Source: Daedaleopsis sinensis
Lineage: Eukaryota > Basidiomycota > Agaricomycetes > Polyporales > Polyporaceae
Direction of reading: 5' to 3'
DNA length: 64,000 bases
Assembly (NCBI GenBank): GCA_033807695.1
Contig: CM066306.1
Location: forward strand, 2,666,001-2,730,000
Shown: in pieces, positions 1 through 9,423 of the stretch
Layout: each line of letters begins with the position of its first letter
How positions within the stretch are numbered: the first letter of the stretch is position 1
The notes under the pieces: generated by a model
Told to the model about the DNA's origin: nothing
Database searches by the model: none
Seen by the model: the letters and a program-made list of their open reading frames with translations, nothing else
Position numbers and translations under genes: made by a program

Positions 1-194
1 AAAGCATGGTATAGACGAAGCTCAATCGCTATATCTATATAAGTGTGTCGGTGCGGGGCTACGTGAGTTGACACATCTACTACTACCCTCTCAGTCTCGC
101 CGCTAAAGTAACTGGGGCCGGCACCCACACCGCTCAGCGTTCAACCCCCGCAGGATTCCAGATTCCCGAATCGCGAAACCCTCTTTTTATCAAT

Positions 195-1517
195 ATGGTT
201 ATGGCCCGCTACGACTTGCCCGAACTGCAGTCCTGGACAGCGTTCTGGCGCAAACGCTACGACTGGCTTCTCCGCTCTGGCCTCGAGATACGCCCGGAGT
301 ATCGCAGCAGTCCTGCAGCTACTGCTGTCGGGAAGCGCAACAAGAAGTTGGAAAAGGAGCTCGAGGTGTGCCATTCGTCCTTCGCTCACGTCTCGCCGCC
401 CCGGACTCACGTCAGTGCTTGTCACCAGTCTGAATACTCGGAGCGCTCCCTGAAAGCCGTCAGGACCGCTGACGGCCATGTAATGTCGCTCTCTTTGGTC
501 GAAGAGGCCAAGGAATTGAAGAAGGTTGGGGGCGCCCGCGCCCTAGGCCGCATCCTCCAATTTCCAGACCACCCTCGCAACCATTGCGCCCCGCTCAGCA
601 TTCTCCGAGATCCTTACAACAAGGCGTTCCTCATCTTCGTCACACCCTGCCTGGGGAAACACCATGATTATCGCCCGTTCGAATCCGTAGGAGAAGTGAT
701 GGATTTCTACCGCCAGCTGCTCGAGGTCGGTCAGCCTAATTGAATCAGTCGCACCAGCCAGTGCTCGCAGGCTGACGATTAGTTGCACAGGGGGTCCATT
801 TCCTGCACGAACATGGCGTGTTTCGTTTGTGCGCTCCTTGTTCTCGCCCAAGCCAACCTGCTACCATACTGACCAACGTCCACAGCGAATACCCAACCGA
901 CAGAACCTTCCTCTTCAAATGTTTTCGCCCACTCGAGTGCGATTTGAAGCGTCGACGGCGTTACCCCTGGGATATGGATAGCCACCGCACTCACACTCGC
1001 TCATACACCGCCCGTCCCGTCAAATACCTCTTCGACGTGCCCAGCAGCCTCTGGATAGACACGTCAACCAGACCCGAGCATGAACAGGCACGCAGACGGG
1101 CCGCGATCGATGACATCAAGCTGCTGAGTCTGCAAATGAAGGTACTCTTGAACCACGTGCGTAGCTTCCCATGCGCTATTCAGTGCTTCTCGCTCACAAA
1201 GCAGCGGCTGCGTGCGTCCTGCTTGACAGACTTATACCAACCTCGGGTTCTTGGAGCCCTTGGTCACGCGCATGCGTGCGCAGATAGAACATGAAACTCC
1301 GGCCGTTGAGGAATTGATAGAGGAATTGGACAAGATACTCTCGCAGCTGCCGCAGAAGCAGCTACGAGCACGGGTCGTGCAGACTCTCAATATCCCCATA
1401 AGGTATGGGGAGGACTTTACGCACAGGTGGTTCCACGCCCTTCCGAACCGTGTTCTTCGCCGAAATCCGGTGCCAACCATGCTACCTAAGCTCTCTAGCA
1501 GGAACCGTAGCGTTTGA
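195..1517 (+). CDS. Protein-kinase-like protein with degenerate catalytic motifs (pseudokinase or decaying gene)
   Basis: The reading matches an agaricomycete-expanded protein-kinase-like family from end to end. The N-terminus has an FWRKRYDWLL segment and an IRPEYR segment. A DGHV strand follows, then RNHCAPL, FLIFVTPCL, FESVGEVMDFYRQLLE and GVHFLHEHG. The end is an LEPLVTRM/VLRRNP C-terminal block (about 1251-1514). Introns are likely at about 367-430, at 726-790 (which joins RQLLE to GVHFL in frame) and near 1160-1230. Where active relatives have HRD this protein reads FRL. The DFG position reads DVP, and the usual lysine after the DGHV strand reads as LSL. Those three losses argue against phosphotransfer. 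It could be a true pseudokinase with a scaffold role or a gene in decay; the middle exon (about 885-1160) aligns only loosely. Family assignment is from remembered motif order, not a search. Confidence 0.6.
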
Positions 1518-1584
1518 TGTCTCGTGTAGAGTGTGCTTGTAGTCGCGGATGTACATGTACGTACACATACCCCTCGCGCCCTGT

Positions 1585-2774
1585 TTAGTATCTCGACTTC
1601 CCTTGCAGTTTCTTGTGCATCTCCGCCGCCAGGTTTCTCCCAGTCTGTTCGCTCGGATGGAGCTCATCCCACCACATGAACGAATCTCGTTGGTCCAGAG
1701 TACAGTCGCCTCTGACAGTCGAAAACAACAATTAGCGATGACAACCTATTGTCACGGGCGACGTACATGTCGCACTGCCTCCAGTCGTCTGGATCGGGGC
1801 ATTGGTGGCAATGGCCCGTCACATTCGCCGGGATGCTCCCGTTGAAGTACCGCGTCGGATGGTCGTACATCTCCTGGAAGAAGTCGTACGTGTCGAACCA
1901 CGACACCTGCCCGTCCCCGCGCCACTGCGCGTTCAGCACGTTCGCGCCGTCGAGCAGCATCCGGTTCAGGCTGCGCACGAAGTTGTACATGCTCCTGTGC
2001 CACGCGGTCCCGTTGTGCGGCGCGGGGTAGTAGATCGTCCGCGCGTCCGAGTCCGCGTACAGCCCCGTCAGCTGCAGGGGGATGAGCGAGTTCAGGACGA
2101 AGCGGCGCATGCCGAGCGCGTGCAGCCGGCGGATAGTGGCGAGCTGGCAGTCCGCGACGTCGGCCAGGGAGACGTCCGCGGGTTGGTCGTTGGTGACGAA
2201 GTTGTTGATCCCGATGTCGTTGGTCCCGACCCACAGGACCACGACGGACGAGGCGGGGTCGAGGAGGAGCTTCTGGCGCGCGGTGCCGTTGTGCGCGACG
2301 TGGTCCTGCACGAACCACTCTTGCTGTCCTCCGGAGACGTCGGGCACCCCGAGCAGAGGCGTGAGCGCGTTCGAGCACACTGCGCCGCCGACCGCGTAGT
2401 TCCAGATCTTGTAGTTTCCGTACACTCCAAGGTAGAACGGCCATTGGAAACCGCCGTCTGCAGCGCTATCTGCCTACTCGAAGCATGAGCATGGGAATGC
2501 GTCATCGAGCGAGCCGGCTAACCAAAACTTACCGGGGGATAGATCTCCTGATAGTCTTTTCCCGGATATGTACCGTTGGATATGCTATGCGAGCGCGACT
2601 GGTCTAGCATGTCGCTGTCAACGGACAATCCCTGTCCTGGAAGTAGACGTAGCTATAGTCCATACCCGTGTAAGAATCTCCGAAGAGGACGACGTCTGTG
2701 ACCCTCGCGCCGACATGGACAGCCGCGAGGCCAACGAAGGCCACATACCATGCGGGGACAGTAGATGTCTTCAT
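1585..2774 (-). CDS. CE16-type GDSL acetyl esterase, secreted (copy 1)
   Basis: This is an SGNH/GDSL hydrolase of the carbohydrate esterase 16 type, which removes acetyl groups from the non-reducing ends of hemicellulose oligosaccharides outside the cell. The start at 2774 gives a short hydrophobic signal-like leader, followed by LFGDSYT with the nucleophile serine (block I). After an intron come NGTYPGKDYQEIYPP, then YKIWNYAVGGAVCSN, GTNDIG (block III) and the C-terminal DELHPSEQTGR carrying the catalytic Asp and His (block V). At least three introns are needed: one after DSYT, one near 2460-2545, and one near 1720-1770. Several N-x-S/T sequons fit a secreted glycoprotein. It is followed head-to-tail by a second copy at 3570-4735. 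Confidence 0.85.
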
Positions 2775-2819
2775 ATCGTCGCGACGTGCCCGTATGCGCT
2801 TGCATGGTACATGCGGTAG

Positions 2820-2826
2820 TATATAT
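2820..2826 (-). promoter_or_regulatory. TATA box of CE16 copy 1
   Basis: TATATAT lies about 46 bases upstream of the start at 2774. The second copy has a matching element at about the same distance, which supports it as a core promoter. Confidence 0.5.
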
Positions 2827-3569
2827 AGTGCTCGACGGCCCGCAAGCAGGCATCCTGTTACCGTTTACACATCAGACCGTCATACTGTGGACTGACGTCC
2901 CCATGACTCGCTTTCGGCGTAGCCTGATCACGAGGACTTCAAATTGCAGGCGTAGCGGCTTCTGATCTCTTCCGAATTGGAGACAGGTCATGTTGGCTGC
3001 TAGTGTGTTCTTTCAGGTGCTATCAATAATCTTACAGCTCGAGTACCAGTCCACTACCGCATGAGACCAGTTGATGAGTCGGCAGGTTGTGTGGCTGATG
3101 GCTGAAGATGCAGTTCTACATAGTAGAGAAGGCGCAATGTTTCTTCGACTGACCGGCCCGGTGACAACACCTCATTCATCAACGCGGATTCAAAGTTGCC
3201 CAATCTGTGGTCACTTCTCAATATGACTTTTGTAAAGTGGGGGATGAGGTTGCTTACCATGTGCTGTTGAGATTCTCCGACAATTCTGCTCATGCCGGCA
3301 CCATGTCAGATGGATCACAAATTGACGTGGGTTCGAAAGCTCACATGTAAGGTTGATGAGGACCAAAGGCCGAGTGCACCAATTTCAGTTTATCTACGCT
3401 CATCTGGAAGCACAGTGGTGCTCCTTCAACCTTGAGATACCGTTTTGAATCCTCGCCGTGTATCCGGATTATGCAGATGATCAGATGCGGCACCCGGAGG
3501 CATATCGAGGGATTAATATCACGATCGCTTTACATACCAACGGATCTCACAAACGCTCAGTATTTCGAT
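2827..3569. other. Intergenic, between the two CE16 copies
   Basis: No coding region was recognised here. A minus-strand open frame at 3054-3293 has no family features and no convincing splice partners. Confidence 0.5.
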
Positions 3570-4735
3570 TTACTTACCTTGGATGATCTTCTTGTGCATC
3601 TCCGCCGCGAGTTTTCTCCCAGTCTGCTCGCTCGGATGAAGCTCATCCCACCACATATACGAGTCACGCTGATCCAACGAGCAGTCGCCACTGTGAAGAA
3701 CAGGACTGTAAGCTAGTAACAAATAAAGATGGGTCCGCACGCGACGTACATCCCACATTGCGTCTTATCGTACGGATCCGGACATTGGTGACAGTGGCCT
3801 GTCACGTTCGCTGGAATGCTTCCGTTGAAGTATCGCGCCGGATGATCGTATATCTCCTGGATGAAGTCGTACGTGTTGAACCAAGAAACGCGTCCATCTC
3901 CAACCCACTGCGCGTTGAGGACGTGCGTCCCGTCGAAGAGCATCCGGTTGAGGCTGCGCACCGCTTTCTAGATGGCTCTCCGCCAAGCGGTTCCGTTGTG
4001 TGGCGAGGGATAGTAGATCGTGCCCTCATCCGAGCCTGAGTACAGCTCCGTTAGCTGGAGCGGGATGAGCGAGTTCAGGATGAACTGGCGCATGCCGAGG
4101 ACATGGAGCTGTCGGAACACGTTGAGCTGGCAGTCTGCAGCGTCCGCGAGGGACACGTTTGGATCTTGATTTCCGACGTCGTTCGTGCCGACGAACATTA
4201 TCACGACGGACGAGGCGGGGTCGAGGAGAAGTTTCTGGCGTACGGTTCCGTTATACTGGACATGGTCTTGCACGAACCAAACCATCTGGCCACCCGACAC
4301 GTCGGGCACCCCGAGCGTCGGAGGCGTGAGCGCGTTCGAGCACACTGCCGCGCTGACCGCGTAGTTCCAGATCTTGTAGTCGCCGTACACCCCGAGGCAG
4401 AACGGCCACTGGAAACCGCCGTCTGCAGCGGTATCTGCCTAGTCGAAGCATGAGCACGGGGTCGGGCATACAGTGACGAGCAGGCCAGCCAAAGCCTACC
4501 GGAGGATAGATCTCCTGATAGTCTTTCCCGGGATACGTACCGTTGGCGATGCTATGCTCTCGGGACTGATCTATTGGGAAATGAAGAGTTACGCGTCACC
4601 CCGGATACTCCATATAATTAAGATTATACCTGTGTAGGAATCGCCGAACAGGACAATGTCGGTGATTCGAGCGCTAACATGAGCGACCGCGACGCTCACG
4701 AGAACAAGCTGTATGGTGTAGGATGGGCCGACCAT
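3570..4735 (-). pseudogene. CE16-type GDSL acetyl esterase (copy 2), interrupted by an in-frame stop
   Basis: This is a tandem paralogue of the gene at 1585-2774 with the same exon layout. It has a hydrophobic leader, LFGDSYT (block I), YKIWNYAVSAAVCSN, GTNDVG (block III), NVTGHCHQCPDP and DELHPSEQTGR (block V). At 3968-3970 the minus strand reads TAG where copy 1 has a tyrosine codon, between the GTAW and VRSLNRM segments. The frame is otherwise open on both sides (3713-3961 and 3968-4390 are in the same frame), so this is a nonsense change rather than a frameshift. Translation would stop before the DxxH block, removing the catalytic Asp and His. The gene ends with GK and a stop at 3570. All other motifs look intact, so inactivation is recent, or the base is a sequencing error. 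Confidence 0.75.
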
Positions 4736-4770
4736 CTTGCGATGCAGTCGTCTAGCTGGAGTTTGAGCCG

Positions 4771-4777
4771 TATATAT
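4771..4777 (-). promoter_or_regulatory. TATA box of CE16 copy 2
   Basis: TATATAT lies about 36 bases upstream of the start at 4735, matching the arrangement in copy 1. Confidence 0.45.
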
Positions 4778-6040
4778 GTCATGGAAGAGCGCCTCGCGTG
4801 ATGTCTGGGCCGTACGCGTCTTCTGCGCTAAGATTGACACTGCTATGTTTAACTGCGTCGGAAGTGGCATACTTAGAAGTCAGAGTAAACGATGGTCAGG
4901 CAATGACACCTAGTGTATTGTCCTATCAAATCATTGCTTGAGCTGGGCATCCGTGGTAGAGAAGCTAGTACACTCACTGATTTCATAAACAATGCCCGAC
5001 CCGACCACCCGACAATCAGCACCACGTTTCATAGTGACTTAGCGGCTATCAGTGGTAACTTGGGGCGAGACTATCATGAATGCCAGTCAGCAGGCAGAGA
5101 TCCTGAACGCTAGCTCCGTAAGCAAGTGATGAGTGAATGCGCTCGAAAATACTTGTAGAGCGCTGGCTACGTGGCCATGATGTTGGCTCTCGAGTCCGGG
5201 ATAGCAAGGATATTTTTCTCGTCGCCATGGTCGAAACTCTGAGCAGTTGAACGCTAGGTAGGTGATGATGGACGGAATAGTGCTCGAAGCGCCGAAGCAA
5301 CCGTGCCATTTATGTTCAGTTGTGGCGGTGCTTCGCTTCAGATCTCAACTACATTCGATAGTAGCCAATAGCCAACCACAGTGTTCTGTAAGCCGACCTC
5401 TCGCGGGAAGGATTCGAGCCATGATGCATGATGCATGAGTGAAGGAACATGAAAACCTGGTGATACATATGTACAGCCCAATTGCTTGCACTCACAGATT
5501 CCAATTGATCACGGACTTCAGCCTGAGGTCACACCGGCTTGTTGGATGTTCATGAATCATGTCCTAGGACAAAGGTTGTGCGTAATGGATATATCTGGGA
5601 TCTACCAAGTGTGGCTGATACATATTACAGCCGGCTCCATCTGTGAACCGGCACAGTACAACGACTGGACGTACAGCCTGGAAGAGGAACAAAAGTGGTA
5701 CGTGCTACAATCTCGTGCAAGTCGTCAATAACTTTGCGTAAAGTGTCGTGAACTATGTGATATAGGTGAAATTCAACCCCACCACGGATATGATAGTCCA
5801 ATGGAAGATGCATGTGGGGCCGAAGACTTGATGCTGATGTGTCGTAGACGTCTATTCCAGACGGGGGACCTTGCCCATCGCATACGCGTTCAGGCATTCG
5901 ACCAGCGGGGTGTGCACCAGCGCCGCGGCGCGCAAATTGCTGTCGCATGCCTGTGGTATGGGTGGGTAGCACTGTATACAGATAAACGCCTCAGCATTAG
6001 GTCTCGAGTAAGGCGATGAACAGTGCTGACCACAGTGAAG
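4778..6040. other. No recognised gene
   Basis: Open frames on both strands (for example 5486-5731 plus, 5625-5972 minus) overlap each other and show no family motif. Small exons of an unrecognised gene cannot be excluded. Confidence 0.4.
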
Positions 6041-6043
6041 CTC

Positions 6044-6540
6044 TTAGCCATCGCTAGGTCGGAGGAGAGCTTGGAGCATGCCAGGTGGACGACATGCCAT
6101 GCGCTCTCGAACGCCGTGAGCTTCATGATGAGTGCATCGCAGTTGTCTTGGATCTCGCCGACGACTTCGCGCGATGTCATCTCGTGACCATCGACGGTGG
6201 GTTGAGGTTCGAGAGTTTGGTCTAGAGGGTGAAGTCAATCAGAGCCTTTCGGAAGTGCCCGAAATAAAGTGACTCGCATTGACTGAAATGGACATCGAGA
6301 GAAATGCCGACTATAGGCCCATGAGTTATCTTATGATACTCCTTTGAAGAAAAGGCACGTACAGCACGAGAAACGCAGCTTCTCAAGACGCGCCAAGGCG
6401 ACTTTGAAGGTGTACACAAGCTTGGTCAAAAGGCGATTGAGAACCTAGGAGAGATCGAACTGAGCCTTTGTTTCCGAGCCGGCACCGAGGGGAGTCAAAA
6501 GACCTTCCAAATTGACATGCATAACCTGTGGCCGGGTTGT
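6044..6540 (-). pseudogene. Probable decayed C-terminal part of the helical-protein gene
   Basis: Directly downstream of the stop at 6575 the minus strand still encodes helix-forming segments. One runs from about 6180 to 6050 and begins TSREVVGEIQDNCDAL. Basidiomycete proteins that share the N-terminal half of the 6575-7298 gene, as I remember them, continue with a hydrophobic hairpin and a C-terminal helix of this type. Here the connecting region (about 6220-6540) has stops in every frame and no clean splice path. It may be a broken tail of the same gene or a separate short gene. Confidence 0.3.
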
Positions 6541-6574
6541 TAATGCGCTGGACACATGGATGAGAACGAGATGC

Positions 6575-7298
6575 CTACTCTTCGATACCCGTCCATACGC
6601 TCTCGAAGAAGCCAACAGGTTCCGCCTTGATTCTAAGCGCACTGGCGACCTTGCGCGGGAACACCTCGACCTCCTTTGACAATTCATTGAAGCTCTCCGC
6701 GTTCTCCTTCGCGGCATTGAGGTGGACAGGGATGGTCTGTCGTATCGCCAGCCGTGAGTAAGACTCGCCGAACAAACCCTAGCACTGGTTGTAGGGAAGT
6801 GGAATACGCCGTACCTCAAGGAACTTCCCAATCATCAAGTTCTTCTGCTCGATAGAGACGTCCTCCGATTGTGACAGCGGGACGAGAATCTCCGCAAAAT
6901 CTATGACCATGTGGTGAGCGACCGCAGTGCACCACCATATCTATCTTGGACGTACTCTTCAAGAAGTGCGCACATAGCCCCGCGTTCTGCTGCGACTCCC
7001 GATATATCCTCCTGTGCTTCTGCAGCCCACAGACACATCCCGTAAGCACCCCTGCATACCCCCGCGCCCTTGAGACTCGAAGGCGACCGCTCACCTGCCG
7101 CAGCACATTCCACTCGTTAATTAGCGGGTGCGTTTCCCCAATCTCGGGTGTGCCCTCCAGCTCCGTCGCGACCGTCCGGAAGAGCTCCTGGATGTCGATC
7201 TGGTCGCTCAGGAGCGTCGCAAAGTTCTGCTTGAGGTCCGCGCGGGCCTGGTGGGCGGCCTGGACGTCCATGTAGCTCGGGAGGCCTGGCTCGGCCAT
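6575..7298 (-). CDS. Basidiomycete helical protein of unknown function
   Basis: Four exons join in frame. Exon 1 runs 7298 to about 7094. The first intron starts gtgagcgg, the second gtacgtcc and the third gtacggcg. The last exon ends WTGIEE and stop at 6575. The product is about 150 residues, almost entirely predicted helix, with repeated acidic and leucine-rich stretches and no membrane segment in the surviving part. It resembles the N-terminal half of a lineage-restricted agaricomycete family whose full members carry a central hydrophobic hairpin, a shape reminiscent of alpha-helical pore-forming proteins. That comparison is from memory and no function is claimed. Full members are roughly twice as long, so this copy looks truncated. 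Confidence 0.5.
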
Positions 7299-7677
7299 GA
7301 TGCGACTGCTCAGTGCAGCGTTCGAGTGTCTGTTGAGTCCTGGAATGTAGAGGAGAGCAAGCAGAGAATGATGAAGACAGCGGGCGAGGGTGCTGGGCTT
7401 GCTAGCTCAAGATCATGGCCTTCGCACGCGCAGGGCTAGCGGAGGCACCACCGTTTCCGAACGCGCGACGCGCCTCGAGGCGTACAATATTGCGTCACGT
7501 GCGCGGCATTGTACAACCCCATGCTGGAATCTGGAAGAGCTGAGACTCGATAAAACGTCGTACATGTACACTGCAGTCATTAGAGAGGCGTAGGGATAGA
7601 GATATAATACATGGCACGGACTGGAGCATGCGTCCGGCAGTCAAGCTTCAAAATCGTCAAGTGTCCTCACAAGAATA
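7299..7677. other. Short intergenic region
   Basis: No gene or distinctive element was seen. Confidence 0.5.
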
Positions 7678-9423
7678 TCAACACACCACCGCAAGCGAAG
7701 GCCCCGCGACCGCCTTCGCCTCCGACGCCCCCGCTCCTTCGGGTTCAGTCTTAGTCTCCTTCTCCTTCTCCTCAACCCCGGGACCAACTCCAGTGGTCGC
7801 CTTATGCACCTTCGGCCCCGGTTCCTCCTCGAGCAACCACACCACGCCCTCCCCGTCCTGCAAGTCCACGCCGGCCGCCTCGTACTTCTCCGTCCACCAC
7901 ACGAACACCTCCGGCGCGTACATGTCCGTCGACGTCCCGACGAGGAAGCCGGGCGTCCGCACGAGCTCCAGCGCGGGGAAGAACACGCGGTACTGCACGA
8001 GCGCGTCGAGGTGCGCCTGCGCCTGTGTCGGCTTGTTGGGATACAGCCGGCCGATGTCCAGGCCCCGGATCCCGATCCGCCGCAGAGCCGGGTGCGGCTC
8101 CTCGAGCAGCGGCAGAGACGACGTCGCGTTGTAGTGGTACAGGTCCAGGACCGACGGCGGGGGCTGGGGCTTCGGCTTGCTGCCCGGTTTGCCGGCCTGT
8201 TGCTTCTGTGCGCGCTGGCTCGTCCGATCTTGTTGCTCCTGCTGGTGGGCGAGATGCCTGAGCGCGAAGCTGGTGACCGACAGTACCTTCTCCCGGCAGT
8301 CGAAGATGAGCGTCTCGAGGTTGGGGCATGCGTTTGGGATCAGGAAGACAGATATGTTGATCGGGCCGGGGCGCTGGGATAGGGTGCTCGAGGGGAGGAG
8401 CTCGACTGTCCGCAGCTGCTGTCCGTGTTTATCAAGGAAGTTTATCAGCTCCTTGGTCGCCAGCGGCGGATACACCGTCCTCGGGGCGCCCGAAGCGTCC
8501 AGCACGAGATAGCGCAGCGCGGGCAGAACCTGCTGGCTCGCATACCGCAACATGAACGGGCAGGTCGGGAGCGCCAGATACTGAACATGGGGGAATGTAA
8601 TGGTGCCAAAGGGGAAGTGCTGCATGCTGCGCTCCGCGTCCAGGACACAGATCTTCCGGAGGTCCAGGACGCGCAAGGTCGGGAAGTTCGTGAGGATCTT
8701 CGTGGTGAGGATGGGAAGCTCGTTCACGGCGACGAGTACGCTGTCTTGCTGCCAATAGAGCTCTTGCAAAGTGGGCGGAAGGTACTGAGCTAGTACGGTC
8801 AGGAAGCCGTCTGGCAGCGGCTGCTGCCACAGGCCGCTGAACACGCGTACACGCGGGCAGAACGAGACGGTGCGGATGACGGACTGCCAGTAGCAGAGGG
8901 TGTGGTGCGACCGTGCCATTGCCCAGCGCTGCACCTCGAGGTGCCTGACCCATCGGCCGTGTCCCAATCCTTCCGCCGACTCCAGCGCCCCGCCCGCCGC
9001 CTTGGTCGCCTTCTCCCGGCTCTCGCGCAGGGTCCTGCAGAAAGTCTCGACCCTGTGGGGACCGCCGAGGACGACGTGCTCGTACAGCAGCTCCGTGGCG
9101 ATGATCCTCCACGCGCGACAGACCCGGACTAGCGTACACTTGGTACGCATCGACTCGATGGGAGAGTTCATGCGCCGGGCGTAGTCTACCGGACGCTCCG
9201 GTGCAAGGGGGTCGCCGGGTGCGATAGAGCGAGCGCGGGGAACTCGGGTGGCGCACCGAAAGATCTCGAGCCATAACTCGGGAGGTAGGCTCGTGTGGTC
9301 GGTCGCGGGCGTCGACCGAGCGACATGTTCGACATCGACATCCGCGGATGTAGAGGAGGGGCCGAGTGAGGCGTCTCCGGTTTCAGGGTCAGGTTGATTA
9401 GACGGCTCGTCCGGAGGTTGCAT
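7678..9423 (-). CDS. F-box protein with leucine-rich C-terminal region
   Basis: This is a single uninterrupted exon of 581 residues. An F-box-like segment lies at about residues 45-110: SLPPELWLEIFRCA, then a charged insertion, then CTLVRVCRAWR. It would bind Skp1 in an SCF ubiquitin ligase. The remainder alternates hydrophobic strands and helices (for example LRVLDLRKICVLD, VQYLALPTCPF, LRYLVLDASG), as in the degenerate leucine-rich substrate-binding regions of agaricomycete F-box families. The frame is open to 9681 upstream, but that extension is cysteine-rich and unlike an F-box leader, so the methionine at 9423 is preferred. The C-terminus is low complexity and rich in Glu, Lys and Ala. 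The substrate is unknown. Confidence 0.75.
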   Translation of the reverse strand: MQPPDEPSNQPDPETGDASLGPSSTSADVDVEHVARSTPATDHTSLPPELWLEIFRCATRVPRARSIAPGDPLAPERPVDYARRMNSPIESMRTKCTLVRVCRAWRIIATELLYEHVVLGGPHRVETFCRTLRESREKATKAAGGALESAEGLGHGRWVRHLEVQRWAMARSHHTLCYWQSVIRTVSFCPRVRVFSGLWQQPLPDGFLTVLAQYLPPTLQELYWQQDSVLVAVNELPILTTKILTNFPTLRVLDLRKICVLDAERSMQHFPFGTITFPHVQYLALPTCPFMLRYASQQVLPALRYLVLDASGAPRTVYPPLATKELINFLDKHGQQLRTVELLPSSTLSQRPGPINISVFLIPNACPNLETLIFDCREKVLSVTSFALRHLAHQQEQQDRTSQRAQKQQAGKPGSKPKPQPPPSVLDLYHYNATSSLPLLEEPHPALRRIGIRGLDIGRLYPNKPTQAQAHLDALVQYRVFFPALELVRTPGFLVGTSTDMYAPEVFVWWTEKYEAAGVDLQDGEGVVWLLEEEPGPKVHKATTGVGPGVEEKEKETKTEPEGAGASEAKAVAGPSLAVVC

